Below are positions 1-7,867 of a stretch of 23,215 nt of DNA, one piece after another. The notes beneath the pieces are model-generated. The model did no database searches, was not told where the DNA came from, and saw only the letters and a program-made list of their open reading frames with translations. A program made the translations under genes and the position numbers. Position 1 is the first letter of the stretch, and each line of letters opens with the position of its first letter. Origin of the DNA: Saccharicrinis sp050296935. GTDB lineage: Bacteria; Bacteroidota; Bacteroidia; Bacteroidales; Marinilabiliaceae. Where the stretch lies: positions 1 to 23,215 of the forward strand of contig JBNKRV010000308.1 in the NCBI GenBank assembly GCA_050296935.1. The letters run 5' to 3'.

Positions 1-45
1 TGTAAATCTTTTGTCCTTTAAAACTTATTGTCTTATTTTTCCTTT

Positions 46-114
46 GCATAAACTTCTTGTTTTATAATTTGAAATTTGGATGTCTCTAATTTATAAAATC
101 TTAGAAGTTTATGC
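46..114. repeat. Long imperfect hairpin in the left intergenic region
   Basis: The 12-base arm GCATAAACTTCT (46-57) is matched perfectly in inverse at 103-114. Inside it TTTTATAA (60-67) pairs with TTATAAAA (91-98), leaving a loop of about 23 nt. The structure lies downstream of the minus-strand alkene reductase gene and could act in 3'-end formation, or be part of a small mobile palindrome. It has no clear T-tract on the minus strand. No coding sequence was seen in 1-315. Confidence 0.6.
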
Positions 115-130
115 TTTTACAAACATACAG

Positions 131-185
131 CCTGAGTTCGACATAAAATTTAGGATTCAGACCGCCTATAAATAGTGAGATTCAA
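131..185 (+). repeat. Partial copy of dispersed repeat (left end CCTGAGTTCGA)
   Basis: This segment aligns without gaps, at roughly 80 percent identity by eye over about 55 bases, with 22413-22467 near the other end of the window. The similarity begins exactly at CCTGAG in both copies, which suggests a real element end. The other copy has matching inverted termini. Here no right end is visible before the alkene reductase gene, so this copy looks truncated. A second, weaker end-like sequence (TCTGAATTCGAT) occurs at 264-275 in the same direction. Confidence 0.55.
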
Positions 186-315
186 CTGAAAATTAAAAAG
201 GTTAAGCCTTCCATCACCAAGAGTGAAGTTGAAGAGCCTAACCTAATTCCTGTTTAGTATAAATCTGAATTCGATTTTAATGTTAAATTTCAGAATATAT
301 TAAATAAGTTGAACA

Positions 316-1386
316 TTATATGGCTTTCGGATAATCAGTATATCCTTTTTCATCAGCAGTGTAAAAAGTGTCGAAATCAGGTTCCGTTAATGCTAATTTG
401 TTTTTAAGTCGGTGAACCAAATCTGGATTTGAGATAAATGGACGTCCAAATGCAACTAAATCACCTTTATTTTCCTCAATGATTTTATTGGCAGATTGAG
501 CATCTAATCCTCCACTTAATATAATTGCACCGTTGAAATTATTTTTAATCTTGTTTTTAATGTCAATCGGAACTTCGGGAGCTCCCATGGCTGAATGATC
601 CACGATGTGGATATATGCCAGTTTAAGTTTGTTTAATTCAATAGCCAGGTATTCATAAGTTTCATCTATTGCATCAAAAATTTCCATCTCATTAAAAACA
701 CCAAAAGGAGACAACCTTATTCCGGTTTTTTTAGAGCCAATAGCTTCTGAAATTTTTGTAGCTACCTCTATAGCAAATTTACACCTGTTAATTACTGATC
801 CTCCATATGAGTCTGTTCGTTTATTACTTGCTGTGTTTATAAACTGATCAACCAAATAACCATTAGCTCCGTGAATTTCAACCCCGTCGAACCCTGCTTT
901 TATTGCATTTATTGCGGCATTTACAAATTCATTTTGGGCATTTTCTATGTCGCTAACGGTCATTTCAGCAGGAGTAGGATAGGGTTGTAAACCTTTGGCA
1001 TCAGTATACATTTCACCACTTAAGGCAATGGGTGATGGAGCTAATACCTTGGCATCAGTAGCCATGTTGTCAGGATGGGAAACACGGCCTGTATGCATAA
1101 TCTGTATAAATATTTTACTTCCTTCCTGATGTACGGCATCCGTTACTTTTTTCCATTCCTGAATCTGATTTTCACTAAATATACCAGGAATTCTGGCATA
1201 ACCTAATCCATTGGGAGAAGGGGCAACGCCTTCAGTGATGATCAACCCAGCTCCAGACCTTTGTGCATAGTAGTTCGCCATTAATTCGTTAGGGATGTTA
1301 TTAATAGCTCTACATCGGGTCATTGGAGCCATTACAATCCGATTTTTGAGCTCTAAGCTTTCTAGTTTGTAGTTGTTAAATATCAT
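316..1386 (-). CDS. Old yellow enzyme family alkene reductase (NADH:flavin oxidoreductase)
   Basis: This is an FMN-dependent TIM-barrel ene-reductase of 356 aa, the usual length for the NemA/OYE group. Such enzymes reduce activated C=C bonds (enones, maleimides, sometimes nitro compounds) with NAD(P)H in the cytoplasm. Visible signatures are the N-terminal strand KNRIVMAPMTR (14-24), the substrate-binding HGAN with a tyrosine (H172, N175, Y177), SYGGS at 193-197, and the C-terminal FMN-phosphate motif VAFGRPFI at 311-318. The ATG at 1386 fits the family N-terminus. The gene stands alone, divergent from the outer-membrane-type gene at 1729. The physiological substrate cannot be told from sequence. 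The family is certain; calling it nemA would be a guess. Confidence 0.93.
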   Translation of the reverse strand: MIFNNYKLESLELKNRIVMAPMTRCRAINNIPNELMANYYAQRSGAGLIITEGVAPSPNGLGYARIPGIFSENQIQEWKKVTDAVHQEGSKIFIQIMHTGRVSHPDNMATDAKVLAPSPIALSGEMYTDAKGLQPYPTPAEMTVSDIENAQNEFVNAAINAIKAGFDGVEIHGANGYLVDQFINTASNKRTDSYGGSVINRCKFAIEVATKISEAIGSKKTGIRLSPFGVFNEMEIFDAIDETYEYLAIELNKLKLAYIHIVDHSAMGAPEVPIDIKNKIKNNFNGAIILSGGLDAQSANKIIEENKGDLVAFGRPFISNPDLVHRLKNKLALTEPDFDTFYTADEKGYTDYPKAI

Positions 1387-1728
1387 AATTAATGAGTTAC
1401 GTTATATAAATGAATATCTTTTGTTATTACAGGTATATAACATCCTTAACATGGATAAGTTTATGAATTAATAGTTAAAAATACTTTAGGAAAATAAGGT
1501 TGATGGAAATAAGCGGAATTTATTTTTTTTGCATAAAAGGATAATCTGCTGCGTTAAATTTTCGTGATAGTCCGTAAGTCTTATATATTTGGCTTAAATC
1601 AGTATTTTATATAATTTTAAACGTTGTTTTATCGTATTTCTTAAAAATAAATATGAAATATGGTAAATGTTATTTTTATCCATCATTTACAAACAGCCAA
1701 AAAAACCTATAAAATCTAAATCATAAAA
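1387..1728. other. Divergent intergenic region, no gene
   Basis: This 342-bp AT-rich spacer separates two divergent genes and should hold both promoters. On the plus strand TATATTTG at 1584-1591 fits the Bacteroidota -7 element TAnnTTTG, but no good -33 TTG is in register and it would leave a 5' UTR of about 130 nt. No comparable match was found for the minus-strand gene. No ORF or RNA gene was seen. Confidence 0.4.
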
Positions 1729-2868
1729 ATGAAAATTTTTCTCTTAATTACAATCATACTCATTGGGGGAGTGAATAATTCAACTTATAGTCAATTTAAT
1801 TATAAACCTGGTTGTATTATCACGAATAAGCAAGATACTATACATGGTAAAATAAAGTTTAAGCGGGATCTATCTTTATGTAAATCATGTATATTTAAAT
1901 TAGGAAAATCTGAAATACAGGAGTATTTACCAGGAGAAATAAAAGCGTATAGAATTAATAACAGCCGTTTTTATGAATCGTATAATCTTGAAGGCGAGAA
2001 TAGATTTTTGGAGGTATTATTTCGAGGTGCGGTAAGTATCTATTATCATGTTGATAAGCAAAATGAAAGTTATTATATAAAAAAAGATACTGGTAAGTTA
2101 AAACTTTTAAGATCTTTCAAGAAGGTTGTATATGTGACTAATAAAGGTGAGTTAATAGATGAAAAAGATTTTAATATCAAAGAATATGATACTTCAACCT
2201 GGAATCAAGGAAAAACAAAAGCCATTTTAAAATTTGATGAGTATAAGTTTACTTTAGATACAGTTATGCAAGATGTACCTTCCATGAAATCAGAAATAAA
2301 ACAAATGGATAATGTTGTACATAAGGAGTTGATTGCAGTTGCTAAAAAATATCATGAATTAAAGACAGATAATCAGGATTATTCTGTTTTTCATTCGAGA
2401 AAAAAGGATGAAATTGAGTTCTCACTAGGTTGGATAAATGTAGATTATCTTAGGCTAAATTCAAATAATAATTATAAGATTTACAGTTTCAAAGGCTATA
2501 CGCCTTTGAAAAGCAGTGATTTGTATTTTGGTTATGGTTTGCAATATGCACCTTTGGAATTTCAGACAATAAATTATCATATATTTAAATTACCTATTTC
2601 ACTGTCTTATATCTATCCGGGAAATATAATTAGACCCTATTTTTCGTTAGGTTTTAACACTTATGGGATAAGTGAAAAATATCGTCATATGGAAACTTCT
2701 TTTAGCATGGACACATTTTTACCTGCTTATGGTATTGGACTATCAGTTAAAGTTTACAAAGGGCTGCAATTAACGGCTAATGTTGAAGGCGATTTGAATA
2801 ACATAAATATTTTCACTGCTAAAAAATTTAGTCAAACAAAGAATGTGGGAGTAAGATTCGCTTTTTAA
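1729..2868 (+). CDS. Secreted protein, probable outer-membrane beta-barrel (unknown function)
   Basis: The protein has 379 aa. Residues 1-21 form a Sec signal peptide, with cleavage likely near YSQ. The N-terminal part (about 24-60, containing GCIITNKQDTIHGKIKFK) resembles a start common in Bacteroidota secreted proteins that carry 'NNGDTIxGKI'-like strands. The C-terminal part (about 230-379) alternates polar and aromatic/hydrophobic residues (FSLGW, YFGYGLQYAPLEF, LPISLSYIY, YFSLGFNTYGI) and ends in VGVRFAF. A terminal Phe strand is the usual closing signal of outer-membrane barrels. A linker at about 180-225 is helical and lysine-rich. No enzymatic motif is visible. It looks like an eight- to ten-strand PorT/OmpA-like barrel with a periplasmic N-terminal domain. 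That is inference from pattern alone, and the function is unknown. Confidence 0.75.
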   Translation: MKIFLLITIILIGGVNNSTYSQFNYKPGCIITNKQDTIHGKIKFKRDLSLCKSCIFKLGKSEIQEYLPGEIKAYRINNSRFYESYNLEGENRFLEVLFRGAVSIYYHVDKQNESYYIKKDTGKLKLLRSFKKVVYVTNKGELIDEKDFNIKEYDTSTWNQGKTKAILKFDEYKFTLDTVMQDVPSMKSEIKQMDNVVHKELIAVAKKYHELKTDNQDYSVFHSRKKDEIEFSLGWINVDYLRLNSNNNYKIYSFKGYTPLKSSDLYFGYGLQYAPLEFQTINYHIFKLPISLSYIYPGNIIRPYFSLGFNTYGISEKYRHMETSFSMDTFLPAYGIGLSVKVYKGLQLTANVEGDLNNINIFTAKKFSQTKNVGVRFAF

Positions 2869-3206
2869 TATGGAGTATTCATAAAAAAGTAGTTAATCAA
2901 CAGAATCCAAAACTCATAAATTTATCCGTTATAGTGCTCATTTATTGGGCGTTATTTATGTCATTTAAACCGGATTATGTACTATAATTCGCTTTGACCA
3001 ATGACGTACAATAAAACAAGGCTTTGCAGAAATGAGGTATAGCACCGTTCTGGCGAATTGAGATGAAGCAACCAAGTATCTTGTTTTGAAGTAATTTCAA
3101 TATCTTATAACAGTTATAATGCGCATATTGCGGATTAGATAAAGGGGAGGAGGAGAAAATATCAAACCTTCTTTGTGATTGTGATTTTAAACTATAAAAA
3201 GTATGG
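2869..3206. other. Convergent intergenic region, no supported gene
   Basis: About 340 bp lie between the barrel-protein gene and the terminator-like hairpin. An 81-codon minus-strand open frame (2975-3220) crosses it, but it runs into the hairpin, has no promoter or recognisable domain, and has an odd composition. It is more likely chance or the remains of a decayed sequence. Confidence 0.4.
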
Positions 3207-3253
3207 TATAAGTAAAACAAGGTCGCTGTTTTGGCGACCTTGTTTTACTTATA
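3207..3253. terminator. Bidirectional terminator, 20-bp perfect inverted repeat
   Basis: The arms at 3207-3226 and 3234-3253 are perfect inverse complements of 20 bases around a 7-nt loop (TGTTTTG). The core is CAAGGTCGC/GCGACCTTG, and the outer part is A-rich on one side and T-rich on the other, so each strand's transcript ends in a U-rich arm. It sits between convergent genes, 16 bp past the stop of the dipeptidase gene, and should end transcription from both sides. Confidence 0.85.
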
Positions 3254-3269
3254 ATTAAAGTTCATCTTT

Positions 3270-4940
3270 CTAATGACCCGTTTCCTTCTCTCCGGGTAAT
3301 TTCTTCATCTTAAGTTTATCCCCGGTTTCATTAATTATTTTCCGATAGTAATTTTCATCATATCCGGGAAATTCAGCATGGTGAGGGTGACCGTATTCAT
3401 TACGTAAAAACTTCCCGTCTTTTTCTCGGTGAAGGTTTCCATCAAGATATTTAACCATTAAGAATTCTCCTAATTTTTTCCATCTTTTTAAGGTGATGGA
3501 GGATTGATTCAGCGAGTACTCTGTTAAAAAGTTTTTCGCTAACATTGGATCCACATTATACAAATTTCTGGCCGCTTGTTCAATGGCTGGCATGTAATTC
3601 GCAAATTTATCTTCTAGTTCTTTTTGTACTTTTCTAATATCATCAATCATAAAATCATACCTGGAATAGGCTTGGTTTGATACCCAATTAAATACCCAAA
3701 ACGCAGAATTCCAGGAGAATTCCAATAGATTTCCGTTTCCGACAGCGAATTCTTCAGGTACTTTGTTAATGCCACAATAAATGGGAACATATACAGTTGA
3801 TGCGGCATCATCAACACCAAACCAAAAAACACCACCGATAGGATTGGGCAACCAATGGCGCATTTGAGCAATAAATGAAAATCCGGTTTGTTGTGTTGCA
3901 ATGGCTCTTTCGTTAAAATATTCCTCTCCATCAATTTTCCAGGTTAAAGGTCGAAAGCGATAAGGTAATTTAAAGGCTCCGGCTCCAACATCTTTTGTCA
4001 TATCCATCGAAGTCCCTTCAAAATGATCACGCATGACGTTTTGAAGATCTCTGTATGATATTTTTTTAGAAGGTTCTATCCATAACGGTAATCTTTCTGA
4101 TGATTCACCTTTAACATAGGGTTCGTATTTATCCATTTCCTCATTCATCAATCTGAATCCTGACCATACTCTGGCCTCACAAAAACGAAGTGCGCCATAA
4201 TCAAGAGGTGCGTATGAGTCAGCAAAGTTGAATTCTTTATCTTTCCCGCTGAAATAGCCTTTTCCCCTGGCAAAAGAAATTACATCTTTTGCATACAGAC
4301 AATTCTCTTCATCCTTCAGTGGGAACGTTGTTATACGAGCCTGATTAGCATGTCCTGATACCATTCCGTCCGGAATTTTTCGTGCTACCCATACAGCCCC
4401 CTTATTACCAGGTCCTTTACCAATTAATTCCATGATCCACACTTCCTCCGGATCAGCGATAGAGAAGGATTCTCCAGTACTATAATAACCATATTCAGCC
4501 ACAAGGTCAGTCATTATTTTAATGGCTTCGCGTGCTGTTTTAGATCGCTGTAAAGCAACGTAAATTAAACTACCATAATCCATTATCCCGGTGGTATCCT
4601 GTAATTCACTTCTGCCCGTAAAGGTGGTTTCTCCAATGGCAACCTGATGTTCGTTCATATTACCTGTTACCGTATAGGTTACTTTAGCTTGCTTAATCTT
4701 TCCAAGATATTTACCGGTATCCCATTCATGAATTTCCAGCCACGCATCATCCGGCCATGTTTGTCCAGGCCAATAATACAATTCACCAAATAAGTCATGT
4801 GAATCTGCGGCGTATGAAATCATAGTTGAACCATCGAGTGATGCCTTTTTGGTAATTAAAAAATTTGTACAGGCAAAAAGCTTCGGGGAAATAAAGCTCA
4901 ATATTATACAAATGCTAGTTGCAATTTTCATCTTGCTCAT
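3270..4940 (-). CDS. Secreted C69-family dipeptidase
   Basis: This 556-aa Ntn-hydrolase is of the peptidase C69/U34 family (Lactobacillus PepD relatives). It would hydrolyse dipeptides with broad specificity. Residues 1-23 form a signal peptide and the mature protein would begin at Cys24 (CTNFLITKKAS). In this family the first residue after processing is the catalytic Cys nucleophile. Family landmarks include DGSTMISYAADSH (36-48) and GETTFTGR (about 103-110). Bacteroidota members of about 550 aa are commonly exported, in contrast to the cytoplasmic Lactobacillus enzymes of about 470 aa. Because the residues before Cys24 (LFA) also resemble a weak lipobox, lipidation is a possible alternative, though it would block the N-terminal nucleophile. 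The start at MSKMK is chosen for the signal peptide; the second Met also works. It is monocistronic, followed by the strong hairpin at 3207-3253. Confidence 0.9.
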   Translation of the reverse strand: MSKMKIATSICIILSFISPKLFACTNFLITKKASLDGSTMISYAADSHDLFGELYYWPGQTWPDDAWLEIHEWDTGKYLGKIKQAKVTYTVTGNMNEHQVAIGETTFTGRSELQDTTGIMDYGSLIYVALQRSKTAREAIKIMTDLVAEYGYYSTGESFSIADPEEVWIMELIGKGPGNKGAVWVARKIPDGMVSGHANQARITTFPLKDEENCLYAKDVISFARGKGYFSGKDKEFNFADSYAPLDYGALRFCEARVWSGFRLMNEEMDKYEPYVKGESSERLPLWIEPSKKISYRDLQNVMRDHFEGTSMDMTKDVGAGAFKLPYRFRPLTWKIDGEEYFNERAIATQQTGFSFIAQMRHWLPNPIGGVFWFGVDDAASTVYVPIYCGINKVPEEFAVGNGNLLEFSWNSAFWVFNWVSNQAYSRYDFMIDDIRKVQKELEDKFANYMPAIEQAARNLYNVDPMLAKNFLTEYSLNQSSITLKRWKKLGEFLMVKYLDGNLHREKDGKFLRNEYGHPHHAEFPGYDENYYRKIINETGDKLKMKKLPGEKETGH

Positions 4941-5529
4941 AGAATATTAATATTTAATTGATTGAATAATTTTTTTACATGTCCCACAAAATAAACCTTT
5001 TTATGGAAGATAAACAATGACATATACATAATTGCTTGCAGATGGGTGTGTATCAAAAGTAGATATTTAGTACTTGCACGAAAACTCAAATGGCAGATAA
5101 GAAAGCTTCACTTTTGAGGCTTTCGAAGCTCGCAAAATGTGAGTTTACTACCATAAATGATCATTTTGAGAGCAAGAGTAACAGCCAGCCCCGATTATTT
5201 CGGGGAAAAAACGGAGTTTTCTTGCTGACACTATTTATGATTTGCATTTAATAACAAAGTTCAGTATTAACTTTTAGGGGCAATACCTTCAGAAAATAGA
5301 GTACAACAATTATATTGAACTGAAATAAGTTAGCTTGCGACTTGATCCGTAGCAATATCTGCTCGTAATAGATGTTTATAATGTGTTATGACTTAATACT
5401 TTAAATTCATAATATAATAAATCCACATCTTAATTCGTCAATGAATATTGAGATTAAAATGTGGATGAATATTTTTTTGCGTGATGTTTTAATAGACCTT
5501 TATGTATATCTTTTTACTTACAAATACAG
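4941..5529. other. Intergenic region with palindromic patch, no gene
   Basis: About 590 bp lie upstream of the dipeptidase gene and downstream of the arginine decarboxylase gene. No coding frame stands out. The stretch 5080-5221 is unusually rich in nested inverted repeats and is listed separately. The dipeptidase promoter should lie near 4945-5040 on the minus strand; no clear TAnnTTTG match was found. Confidence 0.4.
5080..5221. repeat. Cluster of nested inverted repeats (possible small mobile palindrome)
   Basis: Outer arms are GAAAACTC (5080-5087) and GAGTTTTC (5214-5221). An inner hairpin pairs AAACTCA (5082-5088) with TGAGTTT (5140-5146) and, within it, AGCTTC (5104-5109) with GAAGCT (5125-5130). 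A third hairpin is CCCCGA (5189-5194)/TCGGGG (5200-5205). The segment is more GC-rich than its flanks. The arrangement resembles short REP- or MITE-like intergenic repeats; no second copy was found in this window. Confidence 0.4.
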
Positions 5530-6945
5530 TTAGAGTTCCTCTTTATTGTAACCTAAAATATTAAACATTTCATCAACAGATTGTTCTTCTCTGTATACAT
5601 GATCCACAATATTACCTCTTTCATCTCTATCAATAATTACATGTTTAGGGGCTGGAATAAGGCAATGCTTAATACCACCATATCCACTAATCGAATCCTG
5701 ATAAGCTCCGGTATGAAAGAAGCCTAAATACAATGGTTCTTTTTCAGCATCATCATATTTGGGTAACAAAACTTCCTGATTTAAATCCTCTGAGTTATAA
5801 TAATCTGAGTGATCACAACTAATACCTCCAATATTGGCTCTTCCGTATTCATTTCTCCATTTGTTAATCGGCAGTAGAATGAATTTTTCATGAATAGACC
5901 AAGCATCCGGAATCGTATTCATCAGACTGTTGTTAATCAAATACCAGGTTTCTGTATCATTTTGTTGCTTTTGCTCTAAAACTTTAAAAATGATAGCACC
6001 AGCTTCGCCTACTGTGTATTTACCAAATTCAGTATAAATATCAGGCTCAAGCACTTTCTCCTTGGTACACGCATCCTTAATATTGGCAATTATCTCATTA
6101 ATCATATATTCGTAATTATACTCAAAACCAAGATGATTACGAATAGGGAATCCTCCACCAAGATTAAACGAACTCAGGTTTTTACTTTCTTTTTTTAATT
6201 CAATATATAATTTTAAAGCCTTTTGAAATTCGCCCCAATAGTATAAAGTGTCTTTAATACCAGAGTCAACGAAAAAATGCAACATTTTTAATTCAACTCG
6301 TTCATTGTCTTTTATTTGTGCCTTAAAAAAATCAATAACATCTTTATGGGGTATACCTAGCCTTGACGTGTGATACGCTGATTGAGCTTCTTCACTGATG
6401 GCCATACGTATGCCTATTTTTATTTTTTCTTTTGTATTGATTGATAGTAAACGTTTAAGTTCATTTACGCTATCTAAAATAACAATAGAGTTTTCGAATC
6501 CCATTTCCTGAAGCCTGACAATCTTCTCAAGGTATTCATCCGTTTTGTATCCGTTATGAATAATGATCCTCTTTTTATCAATTTTAGATTTTTTATTCAG
6601 ATTTAAAATTAAATCTATATCAAACGAAGAAGACGTTTCCAGATTTACCTTATGCTTGAGTGCTTCCTGAATAACATGATAAAAGTGGTTGCACTTTGTA
6701 CAGTAACAAAAATGGTATTTACCTTTATAAGCATTATTTTTAATGGCCCGATTAAAAAGATTTCTTGTCTTTTTAATTTGATCACCAATCTTTGGAAGAT
6801 AAATAAATCTAAAAGGGGTTCCATGTTTCTCAATCAGGTACTTTAATGAAACTCCATGAAAGGTTAAAAAATCGTCTCTAAGATCAAACCCCTCTTGAGG
6901 GAAATAATAACTCTGCTCAATTAGATCAAAATAAGTATTTTTCAT
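5530..6945 (-). CDS. Biosynthetic arginine decarboxylase, fold-III PLP enzyme
   Basis: This 471-aa protein of the alanine-racemase-fold (type III) PLP decarboxylase superfamily matches the short arginine decarboxylase found in Flavobacteriia and relatives. It converts arginine to agmatine plus CO2, the first step of polyamine synthesis. The opening segment DLIEQSYYFPQEGF is typical. The PLP lysine is probably K84 in YCTKCNH, replacing the family's YAxKAN strand. The phosphate-binding glycine loop is NLGGGFP (about residues 262-268). The catalytic Cys of the second subunit is in GGISCDHSDYYNS, and GFFHTGAYQ supplies the C-terminal PLP contacts. It is much shorter than the SpeA of about 630 aa in E. 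coli and lacks that enzyme's inserted helical bundle. The gene is isolated, with about 920 bp of non-coding DNA upstream. The substrate is assigned by overall resemblance; diaminopimelate or ornithine is a less likely alternative. Confidence 0.85.
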   Translation of the reverse strand: MKNTYFDLIEQSYYFPQEGFDLRDDFLTFHGVSLKYLIEKHGTPFRFIYLPKIGDQIKKTRNLFNRAIKNNAYKGKYHFCYCTKCNHFYHVIQEALKHKVNLETSSSFDIDLILNLNKKSKIDKKRIIIHNGYKTDEYLEKIVRLQEMGFENSIVILDSVNELKRLLSINTKEKIKIGIRMAISEEAQSAYHTSRLGIPHKDVIDFFKAQIKDNERVELKMLHFFVDSGIKDTLYYWGEFQKALKLYIELKKESKNLSSFNLGGGFPIRNHLGFEYNYEYMINEIIANIKDACTKEKVLEPDIYTEFGKYTVGEAGAIIFKVLEQKQQNDTETWYLINNSLMNTIPDAWSIHEKFILLPINKWRNEYGRANIGGISCDHSDYYNSEDLNQEVLLPKYDDAEKEPLYLGFFHTGAYQDSISGYGGIKHCLIPAPKHVIIDRDERGNIVDHVYREEQSVDEMFNILGYNKEEL

Positions 6946-7024
6946 CTACACGTATAATAGTAAACCCGACAGGTAGTTTATAAAATATATATATCTAGTT
7001 TTTTACTGTTCTCCTTTAACTTCT

Positions 7025-7060
7025 ATCAATTACGTTTAATATATCGTTTCTGTAATTGAT
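7025..7060. promoter_or_regulatory. Inverted repeat upstream of arginine decarboxylase
   Basis: ATCAATTAC (7025-7033) and GTAATTGAT (7052-7060) are perfect 9-bp inverse complements separated by 18 bp, about 80 bp before the start codon on the minus strand. This could be a dimeric regulator site or a leader hairpin. There is no direct evidence for either. Confidence 0.35.
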
Positions 7061-7309
7061 TGGCAAATAGTTTGTTGTTTTCCTTTTTAATAAGTCATTA
7101 TATTCTTGCAAAGAAATGTTTTTTTATTGAAAAATCTCAGCATCCCTTATAAATATATCTATTTTATTTTTATCGCATTTCCTTATTTATCTAATATTCA
7201 TATTATCAACATTATATATGCTTTATATTACTATGGTTCTTGTAGTAATGCCGAATAAAATTCAAAATGCAACTTCTTGCCTGAATAATTCATGAATTTT
7301 CGTTATGAG

Positions 7310-7419
7310 ACCTTCAGATGTCTGTCAGGTTTGGGCAGCCGCAGGATTTTATTTTTGAGGAATAGCGATTTATTTAGATAAAATCTTAGGACGACCAAAG
7401 GTGGCTGGCTATTGAAGGT
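7310..7419. repeat. Nested palindromic block (REP-like)
   Basis: Three sets of inverse-complementary arms are nested: ACCTTCA (7310-7316) with TGAAGGT (7413-7419), AGCC (7337-7340) with GGCT (near 7403), and GATTTTAT (7345-7352) with ATAAAATC (7378-7385). The block is richer in G and C than its surroundings. Such nested symmetry suggests a folded RNA or a small mobile palindromic unit; no coding frame is supported. Confidence 0.4.
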
Positions 7420-7867
7420 TGGAATAGAAATATTTGTGAATTAATCAGGTCAGTTTACTTCGTACCTAAAGTAGCTTGGATTTAGCTCAGCATTATACCG
7501 TCGTATTTATAGTTTAAATTGGTATAATAATACTGATCAGAGGTTGATTTAAATTTTAGTTTTCAGATGAATACCCATTTTACTATGAGGTTGGCGTTAA
7601 ATAATTTCTGAGCTATGCAGGGTGACGCAATAATCATGAAATAAATGGAGCCATATCCTTAGCTGCGACGATATTTTGTAACGTAGTAAAAATTAATAGA
7701 ATGAATTATAGCGCTAATATCATTGGGATATTGGAATAATATCAAAAACTAATGTATAAAACTAATTAGTTAATTCGTTAGAAAAATTTACCGCAGTAAA
7801 TCCGTTTTTTCCAAAGTATTTAAAATATCATTTATAAAATAACCTTCTATTCAATTCCTGAACAATC

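Larger units (their letters stand above)
6946..7867. other. Long intergenic region without a gene
   Basis: At 922 bp this is the largest gene-free stretch between intact genes in the window. No frame gives a recognisable protein and no tRNA was found. It contains a 9-bp perfect inverted repeat upstream of the decarboxylase (ATCAATTAC 7025-7033 / GTAATTGAT 7052-7060) and a palindromic block at 7310-7419. The rest is AT-rich sequence that may include decayed DNA. Confidence 0.5.

Noticed and set aside
2975..3220. 81-codon minus-strand open frame
   Set aside because: It starts inside the terminator inverted repeat, has no promoter or known domain, and has an odd residue composition. It is not supported as a gene.
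5189..5205. CCCCGA/TCGGGG hairpin as a terminator
   Set aside because: It is followed by A residues on the plus strand and is preceded, not followed, by T residues when read on the minus strand.
6160..6180. Third copy of the CTGAGTTCG repeat end
   Set aside because: The short match lies within the arginine decarboxylase coding sequence with no extended similarity; chance is the simplest explanation.
7296..7380. Short ORF of about 29 codons in the 0.9-kb gene-free region
   Set aside because: It overlaps the nested palindrome, has no promoter or recognisable homology, and its length is expected by chance.
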